Assembly (NCBI GenBank): GCA_022824525.1
Contig: JAJDZT010000063.1
Coordinates: 1-64,000 of the forward strand
Length of the DNA stretch: 64,000 nucleotides
Origin: Silicimonas sp.
GTDB taxonomy: Bacteria > Pseudomonadota > Alphaproteobacteria > Rhodobacterales > Rhodobacteraceae
Reading direction: 5' to 3'
Both the position numbers and the translations under genes were made by a program. The notes beneath the pieces were generated by a model that searched no databases, had not been told where the DNA came from, and saw only the letters and a list, made by a program, of their open reading frames with translations. Shown piece by piece: positions 16,536 to 24,411 of this stretch (position 1 is the stretch's first letter; each line of letters begins with the position of its first letter).

Positions 16536-16742
16536 ATGAGGTATCTGGTTCTGCGGAATCCCGGTTCCGGCCCTCCTGCGCTTGCCGGGCCACCCAATGA
16601 TTTTGCCACGCTTAAAGAAGCCGAGGCGCGCATAAGTGAGATTGAAGCCTCGCACCTGAAGGCTCACCACACCTATCTCGATATCCTTCCCTATGACGGA
16701 GATCGTGAAGAAGCGCTCCGCATTGCTGGCGTTCTGTACTGA
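16536..16742 (+). CDS. Small hypothetical protein, 68 residues
   Basis: The protein starts MRYLVLRNPGSGPP and contains a predicted helical middle (LKEAEARISEIEASH) and the segment AHHTYLDILPYDG. It has no signal or membrane segment. GAGGTGAG precedes the ATG closely. It ends 12 bp before the broken thioredoxin-like gene, so the two may have formed an operon. No family recognised. Confidence 0.5.
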   Translation: MRYLVLRNPGSGPPALAGPPNDFATLKEAEARISEIEASHLKAHHTYLDILPYDGDREEALRIAGVLY

Positions 16743-16754
16743 GGAGATACATCC

Positions 16755-17309
16755 ATGGCCGCGACACCCCCGATTTGCGACTTCGACTGGTCCGCGCCTG
16801 CGTTCAGCCTGCCCGGCACCGATGGTAAGTTCTACGGTTATGATGACATCGCAGGGCCGAATGGCACGCTCGTCATGTTTATCTGCAATCACTGCCCCTA
16901 CGTCCTCGCCATTCTCGACAAGATCATTCGCGATGCCGCCGACTTGCAGAAACTCGGTATCGGGGTTGTGGCCATTTGCTCCAACGATGCGACCACGCAT
17001 CCGGCCGACAGTTTTGAGAACATGAAGCGAATGGCCGAAGACCGCGGTTTTCCCTTCCCCTAACTCCACGACGAAGACCAGAGCGTCGCACGCGCCTATG
17101 ACGCCGTCTGCACACCGGATTTCTTCGGGTTCAATGCCGCCAAAGGTCTGCAATACCGCGGTCGCCTCGATGCGTCCCGCGCCCAGCCGGTGGATGAAGA
17201 CCTGCCGCGCGATCTTTACGACGCGATGAAACAGGTGGCCGAGACAGGCAAAGGCCCGGCCGAGCAAATCCCGTCCATGGGATGTTCCATCAAATGGAAG
17301 GCCGCCTAG
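16755..17309 (+). pseudogene. Thioredoxin-fold protein interrupted by an in-frame TAA
   Basis: The first 102 codons encode a thioredoxin/peroxiredoxin-like N-terminus: PAFSLPGTDGKFYGYDDI and CNHCPYV, the redox-active Cys being residue 47. A TAA at 17061-17063 ends this frame after RGFPFP. The same frame then continues without further stops for 81 codons, starting LHDEDQSVARAYDAVCTPDF and ending SIKWKAA, with final TAG at 17307-17309. The full 184-codon product is a normal length for this family, whose members read FPYL(H/V)DE here, so the stop most likely replaced a Tyr codon (TAC or TAT). This is a single-base nonsense event, not a frameshift. It could also be a sequencing error. Confidence 0.85.
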
Positions 17310-17833
17310 CGCACCTCCAGCCGCGTTTCGATCTTGCCGCTCACGCGTTTGCAATCCGAAACGTCAGTTTGTGAGAAAAGGCGCGCCCGTCGACAGATCT
17401 CGCCAGAAACGATGGCGACAAGGTCGCCGGCTCCACCCCAGGCGTTCAACTCGACAATTTGCAGTCTCGGTGCCTCGGGTGCACCGCGGCTTGTCCAAAG
17501 CGGACCGGAAAGGCCATTCGGGGTGTAGAGAATCTCAACGGAGAGGGGCTCATCGCCCGCGGCGTATGTCCCCGAAAAACGCGCATCCACACTCAGAACA
17601 TCCTTGCTGGTGAAGCTGCGAACCGGATGGCCCTGAAGCAACAATTCAACCTGGTACGGTTTCTGTTCCAAGGTTGCCGTGAACACCGTGTTCCCGGCCT
17701 GCGGGAACGTGATCGTATACCAGATGCGCTCTTCGCCATCGACATAGGCTGTCATTCGCCCGAGCTCTTCCGCGAACAGCCCGGAAGAGAGTGCGCTCAA
17801 GACAACGGCTGCCACGGACGCGACCAGTCTCAC
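17306..17833 (-). CDS. Hypothetical exported protein
   Basis: The protein has 175 residues. An N-terminal signal peptide (MRLVASVAAVVLSALSSGLFA) has a likely cleavage after residue 21. The mature part is beta-rich with ICRRA and VSDCKR, giving two cysteines that could form a disulphide. I recognise no named family. It is convergent with the thioredoxin-like pseudogene and their stop codons overlap by 3 bp, so no terminator separates them. Confidence 0.65.
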   Translation of the reverse strand: MRLVASVAAVVLSALSSGLFAEELGRMTAYVDGEERIWYTITFPQAGNTVFTATLEQKPYQVELLLQGHPVRSFTSKDVLSVDARFSGTYAAGDEPLSVEILYTPNGLSGPLWTSRGAPEAPRLQIVELNAWGGAGDLVAIVSGEICRRARLFSQTDVSDCKRVSGKIETRLEVR

Positions 17834-17880
17834 CGGTCATTCCAATCGAATGTTTCCATTACGGTCACGGTCTCGCCTTC

Positions 17881-18292
17881 CATGGCTCGTTTCGACCCGG
17901 TTTGCCTGCTTGTCGCTATCTTTACTGCAGCATGTCGCCTTCCAAATGCCCAGGCAATGCGAATCGCTGTGAGCATTGAAATCGTTGCCACTCAAGGCGT
18001 TCAGCACGTATTCGGCGAGCCGAGCGAAAATGTTTCACTTACCGAAACAATCTTTGACGACCTGTTCTTTCCAGCTTTCCCCAACGTCAAGACAGGTGGT
18101 CTAGTACGCGTTGAACCCAAGGAATGTTGGCAATCTATGCGCGAGTCGATCGGAACAATCCGTCGTTCTGACCGGGGTGAAGCGGTGAAAAGTGATTGCA
18201 CAAGCCGTCGAAGGTGGTGGATCTCGATGCGGTTGATTGACTCTCGGCAAGCGTTTTTGCCACAGTTTTGCCACAAACTGCCTGGGGTGTAG
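17881..18292 (+). CDS. Doubtful ORF in a low-GC gap
   Basis: The 470-bp gap 17834-18303 has lower GC than its surroundings. The only reasonable frame gives 136 residues starting MARFDPVCLLVAIFTAACR, a possible signal-like segment, then an unrecognised sequence containing ETIFDDLFFPAFPNVKTGG. Its last codons run through the tandem repeat at 18255-18275, which makes the C-terminus suspect. No ribosome site stands out. I treat it as a possible gene remnant rather than a gene. Confidence 0.2.
18255..18275. repeat. Tandem TTTTGCCACA repeat
   Basis: TTTTGCCACA occurs at 18255-18264 and again at 18266-18275, an 11-bp period. It lies 29 bp before the AraC-family start. Its helical-turn spacing could suit a regulator bound on one DNA face; similar tandem motifs are also seen at integrase arm sites. 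There is no integrase nearby. Confidence 0.4.
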
Positions 18293-18303
18293 GGGTACTA
18301 GTA

Positions 18304-19185
18304 ATGTCATTGCCGCGTTTAACGCTTCTGCCGCAACCGGAGCGGCAGGAAGCCTCGACGGCACGTATAATGTTGCCTGAGCCGGACGTTGCGCCGGTCG
18401 AAATCGCTTCCGTTGCCCGCCTTGTGCAAGGCGGGCGTTGGCGCACTGAAGCCATGCGCAGCTATGATCGACCGGTGTTGATCTGGTTCACGCGCGGGCA
18501 GGGACGCCTGACCATCGCGGGGCGAAGCAGCGGGTATGGGCCGCACAATCTTGTTTTCTTGCCGAAGCAGACGATGCACGGCTTCTCAACAATGGGTCCG
18601 GTCCTCGGCTCGATCGTATTTCTTCAAGATGAGCCAAGCCTCGATTGGCCGGTCGAGCCCTTGCATCTCCGCGTTCACGAGACGCAGCAGCAGCGTGAGT
18701 TGACGGGCATGATCGAAGCCATGCAGCGCGAGCTGACACGCGAAGAAGATCACGCCAACCGTGCGCTCGCTTATCACTCCGGCCTATTGTCCGTGTGGCT
18801 GTCTCGGATCGGCGAGGCCTATGCCGACTTGCCGAACGCATCCTCCGCGACACGTCTCGATACTGCGGCACATCGGTTGGCAGAAGCCTTTACGGCCTTG
18901 GTGGAAAGGGATTTTCGCAATCCCGCAGGGGTTCAGCACTATGCCTCTCTTCTTGGCGTGACGCCCACGCATCTGAGCCGCGTTTGCCGAAAGGTGGCTG
19001 GAAGACCGGCTTTGGACATCCTGACGGACAGACGTCACTTCGAGGCGCGGCGGCTTCTCAAGGACACCAACATTCAGATCTCCGAAGTCGCACGGCAATG
19101 CGGCTTCACGTCGGCGGCGTACTTCACACGAGCGTTCCGGTCACGAAGCGGGCAAAGCCCGTCAGAATTCAGAAACGGTGCCTGA
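18304..19185 (+). CDS. AraC-family transcriptional regulator
   Basis: The protein has 293 residues from this ATG. A cupin-like sensor domain occupies about residues 25-160 (LIWFTRGQGRLTIAGRSSG). The C-terminal AraC DNA-binding domain occupies 195-293, with two helix-turn-helix units and the signature EVARQCGFTSAAYFTRAFRS. It lies 177 bp upstream of, and on the same strand as, the ABC transporter operon starting at 19363, so it is a candidate regulator of that operon. The effector is unknown. An in-frame ATG at 18268 would overlap the tandem repeat and is less likely. Confidence 0.85.
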   Translation: MSLPRLTLLPQPERQEASTARIMLPEPDVAPVEIASVARLVQGGRWRTEAMRSYDRPVLIWFTRGQGRLTIAGRSSGYGPHNLVFLPKQTMHGFSTMGPVLGSIVFLQDEPSLDWPVEPLHLRVHETQQQRELTGMIEAMQRELTREEDHANRALAYHSGLLSVWLSRIGEAYADLPNASSATRLDTAAHRLAEAFTALVERDFRNPAGVQHYASLLGVTPTHLSRVCRKVAGRPALDILTDRRHFEARRLLKDTNIQISEVARQCGFTSAAYFTRAFRSRSGQSPSEFRNGA

Positions 19186-19298
19186 CCCGGGGGAAAGTGT
19201 CGTTTTCGTGTGAAACGTTTGTCGTTTTTGTTATACCTTATGCCGGAAGGAACCGTTGACCTTGCGCAAAGCGCGTGACGAAATGGTCGCGGGTGAAG

Positions 19299-19331
19299 GG
19301 TGCATTCAAACCAACAAAACCAAGATGCACC
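19299..19331 (+). promoter_or_regulatory. Leader inverted repeat before the ABC transporter operon
   Basis: GGTGCAT (19299-19305) pairs with ATGCACC (19325-19331) around a 19-nt A/C-rich loop, ending 31 bp before the ATG of the binding protein. It could be an operator for the AraC regulator or a leader RNA hairpin; the sequence alone does not decide. Confidence 0.3.
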
Positions 19332-19362
19332 TTGGAGATACGTGTCACAGGGAGTTGAAGAC

Positions 19363-21018
19363 ATGACCAATCAGCATTCGTCGCGGATACATCCGGCGGC
19401 AAAGATGCACGCCGAAGAGTATGCCGAGGGGAAGATCAGCCGCCGCGAGTTCCTGACCCGCGCAACCGCTCTCGGTGTGACCGCCACGACCGCTTACGGC
19501 CTTATCGGCGCAACCCCGGCGAAGGCCGAGGGCCATGCACAGGCCGGTGGCACGCTGCGGCACCAGATGGAAGTGCGCGGCCTGAAGGAGCCTCGCGTCT
19601 ATGACTGGCCGCAGATCGCCAACCTGATGCGCGGCAATTTCGAATACCTCGTCGAGTACAACAACGATGGCTCGGTGCGCGGTATGCTGCTGGAAAGCTG
19701 GGATGTCAGCGACGATGCCAAGACCATCACGCTCAACGTCCGCAAGGGCGTGATGTGGGACGATGGCAGCGAACTGACCGCTGAAGACGTTGCACGCAAC
19801 ATTGCAGGCTGGTGCGAGAAGGACGTTGAGGGCAACTCGATGGCCGGTCGCATGAACACGCTGATCGATCCGGACACAAGTGTTGCCATCGAAGGTGCGA
19901 TCGAAGTGATCGACAGCCACACCGTGCGCCTGAACCTGCCGAACCCTGACATCACCATCATGGTGGGCATGGCTGACTATCCTGCGGCCATCGTGCCTGC
20001 GGACCTCAATCCTGATGACATCATGAGTGCTCAGGGCACCGGCCCGTTCAAGCTTGTTGAGCTTGAAGTCGGCGTGAAGGCGCGTCTTGAACGCAAGCCC
20101 GACCACACATGGTGGGGGACCGAGATCTACGGCGGCCCGTACCTCGATGCGATCGAGTATATCGACTACGGCACCGACCCGGCAGCTTGGCTGGCCGCGC
20201 TCGAAGCCGAAGAGGTCGATGTTCTCTACGAATCGGTTGGTGAATTCATCGACGTCTTTGACAGCCTTGATCTTGAAAAGAACGAAGTGGTCACCGGCGC
20301 GACTGTCGTTATTCGCACAAACCAAGCGGCGGAAATCGATGGTGCCACGCCTTACGCCGACAAGCGCGTCCGCCAGGCCTTCGCGCTTGCCGTCAACAAC
20401 GAGGTTGTCCTCGAACTTGGTTACGGCAACCGAGGCGTCGTCGCCGAGAACCACCATGTCGCCCCGGTACACCCGGAATATGCCGAATTGCCCGCTCCGG
20501 AGTACAACCCGGAGAAGGCGCTCGCGCTGATGACGGAAGCCGGTTACGCCGACATGGAGCACGAGTTGATCTCCATCGACGACGATTGGCGGAAGAATTC
20601 GACAGATGCCGCCGCCGCGATGATGCGGGATGCAGGTCTCAACATCAAACGGACGGTTCTGCCCGGTTCGACCTTCTGGAATGACTGGGCCAAGTATCCG
20701 TTCAGCTCGACCAGCTGGAACCACCGCCCGCTTGGCGTGCAGGTGCTTGCACTGGCCTATCGCTCTGGCGAAGCCTGGAACGAAAGCGCCTATGCGAACC
20801 CCGAGTTCGATAGCCTGCTTGGCGAAGCTCTGTCCATCGCGGATGCCGATGCGCGCCGTGAGGTGATGGCCAAGATCCAGGCGATCATGCAGGAAGATGG
20901 CGTGATCATTCAGCCGTACTGGCGCTCGCTCTACAACCACGCTCGCCCGGGACAGGTGGGCACGGGGATCCACATCTCCTACGAGCATCATCACTACAAG
21001 TTCGGCTTCGCAGCCTGA
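19363..21018 (+). CDS. ABC transporter substrate-binding protein, family 5 (peptide/opine type), Tat-exported
   Basis: The protein has 551 residues from an ATG preceded by AGGGAG. The N-terminus carries a twin-arginine signal: SRREFL then a hydrophobic stretch TALGVTATTAYGLIGATPAKA, so it is folded before export to the periplasm. The body matches the SBP_bac_5 fold: LLESWDVSDDAKTITLNVRK, VMWDDGSELTAEDV and the TGPFKLVE segment. It captures the substrate for the two permeases and the fused ATPase downstream. A strong hairpin-T terminator follows directly, which would give more binding protein than permease. An earlier in-frame start at 19300 lies inside the leader repeat. Confidence 0.92.
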   Translation: MTNQHSSRIHPAAKMHAEEYAEGKISRREFLTRATALGVTATTAYGLIGATPAKAEGHAQAGGTLRHQMEVRGLKEPRVYDWPQIANLMRGNFEYLVEYNNDGSVRGMLLESWDVSDDAKTITLNVRKGVMWDDGSELTAEDVARNIAGWCEKDVEGNSMAGRMNTLIDPDTSVAIEGAIEVIDSHTVRLNLPNPDITIMVGMADYPAAIVPADLNPDDIMSAQGTGPFKLVELEVGVKARLERKPDHTWWGTEIYGGPYLDAIEYIDYGTDPAAWLAALEAEEVDVLYESVGEFIDVFDSLDLEKNEVVTGATVVIRTNQAAEIDGATPYADKRVRQAFALAVNNEVVLELGYGNRGVVAENHHVAPVHPEYAELPAPEYNPEKALALMTEAGYADMEHELISIDDDWRKNSTDAAAAMMRDAGLNIKRTVLPGSTFWNDWAKYPFSSTSWNHRPLGVQVLALAYRSGEAWNESAYANPEFDSLLGEALSIADADARREVMAKIQAIMQEDGVIIQPYWRSLYNHARPGQVGTGIHISYEHHHYKFGFAA

Positions 21019-21028
21019 CGACAAGACG

Positions 21029-21060
21029 AAAGGGCCGCACTGACAAGGTGCGGCCCTTTT
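21029..21060 (+). terminator. Intrinsic terminator/attenuator between binding protein and permease
   Basis: AAAGGGCCGCAC (21029-21040) and GTGCGGCCCTTT (21048-21059) form a perfect 12-bp stem with a 7-nt loop, with TTTT at the end. Partial read-through would set the usual excess of binding protein over membrane parts. Confidence 0.88.
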
Positions 21061-21115
21061 CGCAACCGGGGACCGCGTGCCACGCGCAAGGCGCAGCAGC
21101 TAGCAGGGAAGAAAT

Positions 21116-22162
21116 ATGGGGCTTTTCATACTCAGACGCGTCGGCGTGATGATACTCACCGCGCTCTGCCTGACATTCATCGTTTTCTTCCTGACCAACC
21201 TGTATCCCAACCTCGAAAAGCTCGCCAAGACACAAGGCAATATGCGGATGTCGGACGAGCAGGTCGAAAGCTGGCTCGGCGAACGCGGCTACCTTGACCC
21301 GCTCCCGGTGAAGTATGGGCGCTGGCTGGGTGTCCTGCCCGGCTGGACATTCGAGGACCCCGAAGACGGCAAGATCACCGGACGCTGCATCGAACCGGGA
21401 ATGGACCCGGCAGACGCCCCGTCCTTCTGCGGCATCCTGCAAGGCGACTGGGGCGAGTCCACTGTCTTCAAGGATGAAGTGGGCACCGTGACCGGCACCC
21501 GCCTCGCGCTCACCGGCAAGCTCATGTTCTGGGTCATGGTGCTGATGGTACCATCGGCCCTTCTGATCGGCGTGCTCGCGGGCATGCGCGAAGGCTCTAA
21601 ACTCGACCGAAGCCTGTCGACCTTCTCCATCGCCTCGACCGCGACACCCGAATACGTCTCCGGCGTCATTTTCATCACGCTCCTTGCCTCGTCCGCCGGG
21701 GTGAAGTGGTTCAAGGGCACGGCCACGTCGGCGGCAGACAACGCCACATTCGAGAACTTCTTTCTCCCCGTCCTCACCATCGCGCTCTACGGCATGGGCT
21801 ACATCGCCCGGATGACGCGGGCCTCCATGACCGAGGTGATGACCGCCCAATACATCCGCACCGCGCGATTGAAGGGTGTCAGTTTTCGCAACATCGTGAT
21901 CAAGCATGCGCTTCGGAACGCGCTGATCGCGCCTTTCACCGTCATCATGCTCCAGTTCCCATGGCTCCTGAACGGCGTGGTGATCGTCGAGACGCTCTTC
22001 AACTACAAGGGCTTCGGCTGGACGCTGGTGCAGGCGGCGGGGAACAATGACATCGAGCTCCTGCTCGCCTGCTCGGTCGTCGCCGTCTTCGTGGTGCTGG
22101 TCACCCAGCTCATATCCGACATCGGATATGTCTTCCTGAACCCCCGGATCCGGATCGCATGA
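21116..22162 (+). CDS. ABC transporter permease 1 (DppB-like)
   Basis: The protein has 348 residues. The N-terminal helix FILRRVGVMILTALCLTFIVFFLTN is typical of DppB/OppB permeases. A periplasmic loop (about residues 45-125) is longer than usual. The transport domain then follows, with the EAA-like coupling segment TARLKGVSFRNIVIKHALRNAL near 245-265. It ends in FLNPRIRIA; this tail is repeated in a hybrid mini-ORF at 22503. It is the first gene after the internal terminator and probably shares the operon promoter by read-through. Confidence 0.9.
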   Translation: MGLFILRRVGVMILTALCLTFIVFFLTNLYPNLEKLAKTQGNMRMSDEQVESWLGERGYLDPLPVKYGRWLGVLPGWTFEDPEDGKITGRCIEPGMDPADAPSFCGILQGDWGESTVFKDEVGTVTGTRLALTGKLMFWVMVLMVPSALLIGVLAGMREGSKLDRSLSTFSIASTATPEYVSGVIFITLLASSAGVKWFKGTATSAADNATFENFFLPVLTIALYGMGYIARMTRASMTEVMTAQYIRTARLKGVSFRNIVIKHALRNALIAPFTVIMLQFPWLLNGVVIVETLFNYKGFGWTLVQAAGNNDIELLLACSVVAVFVVLVTQLISDIGYVFLNPRIRIA

Positions 22163-22165
22163 TGT

Positions 22166-22489
22166 ATGCTGTGGCGCGCCTTCACGTGGTATTACCGTCT
22201 CTGCTTTCGCATGATCGACCGTGGTCTGCAGGAAGAAAGAGATCGACGCGATCGCTTGACCGAAGACGAGAAACGCAAGCGGTCCGAGCAGAAGCGACAC
22301 AGCCTTCAAACCATCGGATGGATCGGTTGGATTATCTGCCTGTTCTACATCGGCATACCCATGCTGATCGGCGAACTGACCCGTGGCTTCGTCGACATCG
22401 ACATTCCAAGGGCCGAATGGTTGATGGCCTGGGTCATCTTTTTCTGGATTTACTATGTATTCGTCGCCTGGCGCGACCAGCCCAAATGA
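22166..22489 (+). CDS. Small membrane protein inserted in the ABC operon
   Basis: The protein has 107 residues and starts 3 bp after permease 1. The N-terminal half is charged (IDRGLQEERDRRDRLTEDEK), a predicted amphipathic or coiled helix. Two membrane helices follow (about 50-68 and 84-100). I recognise no family. Its position between two permeases and its tight spacing argue for co-expression and perhaps an accessory role in the transporter. Confidence 0.6.
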   Translation: MLWRAFTWYYRLCFRMIDRGLQEERDRRDRLTEDEKRKRSEQKRHSLQTIGWIGWIICLFYIGIPMLIGELTRGFVDIDIPRAEWLMAWVIFFWIYYVFVAWRDQPK

Positions 22490-22502
22490 CGGAGGCGCTT
22501 TA

Positions 22503-22565
22503 ATGGAACCGCTCACCTGGACCGGCAGCCTTTCCTTCCTGAATCCCCGGTTCAGGATCGCGTGA
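22503..22565 (+). pseudogene. Hybrid fossil: permease-2 head fused to permease-1 tail
   Basis: This 20-codon frame reads MEPLTWTGSLSFLN, identical to the first 14 residues of permease 2, then PRFRIA and stop, nearly identical to the end of permease 1 (PRIRIA). Bases 22500-22547 match 22902-22949 with one mismatch. The tail aligns to the end of permease 1 with four mismatches in 22 bases. The join falls in TTCCTGAA-CCCC, a sequence present in both permeases. It is the scar expected from a tandem duplication between those short repeats. Confidence 0.85.
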
Positions 22566-22575
22566 GGTGAGGAAC

Positions 22576-22905
22576 ATGGCATCGAAAGCACTCATTTTCT
22601 TTGTTGGCATGTTCGCGGGCTGGTTTGCCTTCGCGTTAGTGGCGACCCCAAGCGAGCAGCGCTTTAACGAGATTGCGGTCGGTAAGTTTGCACGCGCCAT
22701 CGCCGAAATTTACGCCGAAGCCGGTCCGGTGTGGACCGACTGTCATATCGCGGACGGAGAGACGGGCGGCGTTTTTCGCGAAGTTCATTGCAAACACGCC
22801 TTGGCAACGGGTGAGCTTGTGACTGCTTGGTATCCGTTCACAAGAACCGGCAATGTCGAGTTCTTCGACTTCGAAGTTTTGCCCGCAGATAGGGAGACAA
22901 GTTAA
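22576..22905 (+). CDS. Small exported or membrane-anchored protein in the ABC operon
   Basis: The protein has 109 residues from an ATG preceded by GAGGTGAGG. An N-terminal hydrophobic segment (ALIFFVGMFAGWFAFALV) is a signal anchor. The rest is soluble and periplasmic if exported, with two cysteines (DCHIAD and VHCKHA). Its TAA stop overlaps the ATG of permease 2 by one base (TAATG). No family recognised. It shows no evident similarity to the other small protein at 22166. Confidence 0.6.
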   Translation: MASKALIFFVGMFAGWFAFALVATPSEQRFNEIAVGKFARAIAEIYAEAGPVWTDCHIADGETGGVFREVHCKHALATGELVTAWYPFTRTGNVEFFDFEVLPADRETS

Positions 22906-24317
22906 TGGAACCGCTCACCTGGACCGGCAGCCTTTCCTTCCTGAACCCCGTCTTCCTCGGCCTCTGGGCGCTTCTGGGCGTTGCCGTCATCGCGCAGATC
23001 GTCACCAGCTTCTTCGGCACCGAAGTCGACGTGGTGGGCGATCAGCTTGTGGTGAAGAAGACGCCCAACGCGCTGGCTGGCATGGCCGTCAAATGGTCGT
23101 TCTTCGGCGCCATGCTTGTCACGCTCGCCTACCTCATCGGCGGCATCCTGATCCCGGGCATCGAAGCCAAGGGCATCATCGGCACGATCTCCACCCGGCT
23201 CCTGCCGGTCTGGATCGCCCTTGCACTCACCTTCGCGCTTTCGATCACCTTCAAACGCAAGCTCGGGCTCTACGGCAAATTGTTCGACAGCATCATCGGC
23301 ATGATCGGCTTTGCCATCGTCATGTTCTGGGTCTTCACCGCTGTCTTTGGCGCGATGGGCGAGATCGTCACCCATGACCCGCTGGCACAAGTCTCCGGCA
23401 TGAAGAACAAGGTGCCCGGAACCGCGCTGTCGAACCCCGAGGACCTCTACCCCTACTACCTGCTCGGCGGCGACAACCTCGCCCGCGACGTTTTCAGCCG
23501 GATGGTCAAGGGCTCATGGGAGGTGATCAAGATCGCCCCCTTCGCCACGCTCTTCGCCTTCATGGTGGGGATCACGCTCGGCCTGCCAGCGGCTTACTAT
23601 GGCGGCAAGCTGGATACGTTCCTGACCTTCCTCGCCAACCTCATCCTCGCCTTCCCTGTGATCCTGCTCTTCTACCTGCTCGTCACCCCGGAAATCGTCC
23701 TGACCGGCATCCCGGTCTACATGGCGGCGGTCCTCTTTATCTTCCCGATCATCTTCATGGTGATCCTGATCAACAGCCGCTTCTACGTGCAGCCGACCAA
23801 GCGGAACATCTACCTCGCCATCACGCTGATCATCGGCCTCTGGCTCTATGCAGGCATCGCATGGAACGCCGACCCCTTGGGCATCATCGACTTCCCGCCG
23901 AACCTGCTCGTCGTCTTCGTCAGCGTCGTCTTCGTCAACTCGCCCACCGTCTTCCGGATCGTCCGCGGCCTAGCCCTCGACATCAAGACGCGGGATTACG
24001 TGGCCGCCGGCCAAACCCGCGGCGAGGGTCCTTGGTACATCATGCTCTGGGAGATCCTGCCCAACGCGCGCGGACCGCTCATCGTCGATTTCTGCCTCCG
24101 CATTGGCTACACCACGATCCTCCTCGGCACGCTCGGGTTCTTCGGCCTCGGCCTCTCGCCCGAAAGCCCCGACTGGGGATCGACCATCAACGATGGCCGC
24201 AAGCTTCTCTCGATCTACCCGCACCCGGCGCTGGTGCCAGCCCTCAGCCTGATGAGCCTCGTCCTCGGCCTCAACCTCCTCGCCGACGGGCTCCGGGAAG
24301 AAAGCTTGAGAGACTGA
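22905..24317 (+). CDS. ABC transporter permease 2 (DppC-like) with extra N-terminal membrane region
   Basis: The protein has 470 residues, well above the 280-380 usual for DppC permeases. Residues 1-180 contain several extra hydrophobic helices (FLGLWALLGVAVIAQIVTSF, and others near 63-82, 98-115 and 127-148). The transport domain lies in the rest, with GGDNLARDVFSRMVKGSW, the coupling segment YVAAGQTRGEGPWYIMLWEI and the C-terminal TTILLGTLGFFGLGL. Its first 42 bases are copied in the fossil at 22503. It works with permease 1 and the fused ATPase. Confidence 0.9.
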   Translation: MEPLTWTGSLSFLNPVFLGLWALLGVAVIAQIVTSFFGTEVDVVGDQLVVKKTPNALAGMAVKWSFFGAMLVTLAYLIGGILIPGIEAKGIIGTISTRLLPVWIALALTFALSITFKRKLGLYGKLFDSIIGMIGFAIVMFWVFTAVFGAMGEIVTHDPLAQVSGMKNKVPGTALSNPEDLYPYYLLGGDNLARDVFSRMVKGSWEVIKIAPFATLFAFMVGITLGLPAAYYGGKLDTFLTFLANLILAFPVILLFYLLVTPEIVLTGIPVYMAAVLFIFPIIFMVILINSRFYVQPTKRNIYLAITLIIGLWLYAGIAWNADPLGIIDFPPNLLVVFVSVVFVNSPTVFRIVRGLALDIKTRDYVAAGQTRGEGPWYIMLWEILPNARGPLIVDFCLRIGYTTILLGTLGFFGLGLSPESPDWGSTINDGRKLLSIYPHPALVPALSLMSLVLGLNLLADGLREESLRD

Positions 24318-24334
24318 TGGCCTGTTACCGGCCC

Positions 24335-24375
24335 GAAAATATCCCGGGGGTCCGGGGGCAGCGCCCCCGGCGGGT
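24335..24375 (-). repeat. GC-rich intergenic element, copy 3 of 4
   Basis: On the minus strand it reads GGGGGCGCTGCCCCCGG, then ACCCCCGGGATATTTTCGG. It shares the CTGCCCC-GGACCCCCGGGATATTTT layout with the copy at 53631-53682 on the plus strand. It forms a stable GC hairpin between permease 2 and the ATPase gene, which may stabilise or attenuate the mRNA. Confidence 0.6.
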
Positions 24376-24411
24376 CGTCGCCGAAGGCGGCGAAACCAAT
24401 AGGAGATTTCC

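Noticed and set aside
19345-21024. 559-codon minus-strand open frame opposite the binding protein
   Set aside because: The plus strand encodes a full family 5 binding protein with a Tat signal.
20906-22591. 561-codon minus-strand open frame opposite permease 1
   Set aside because: The coding evidence is on the plus strand. The antisense frame is His/Asp-rich, as expected from GC-rich third positions.
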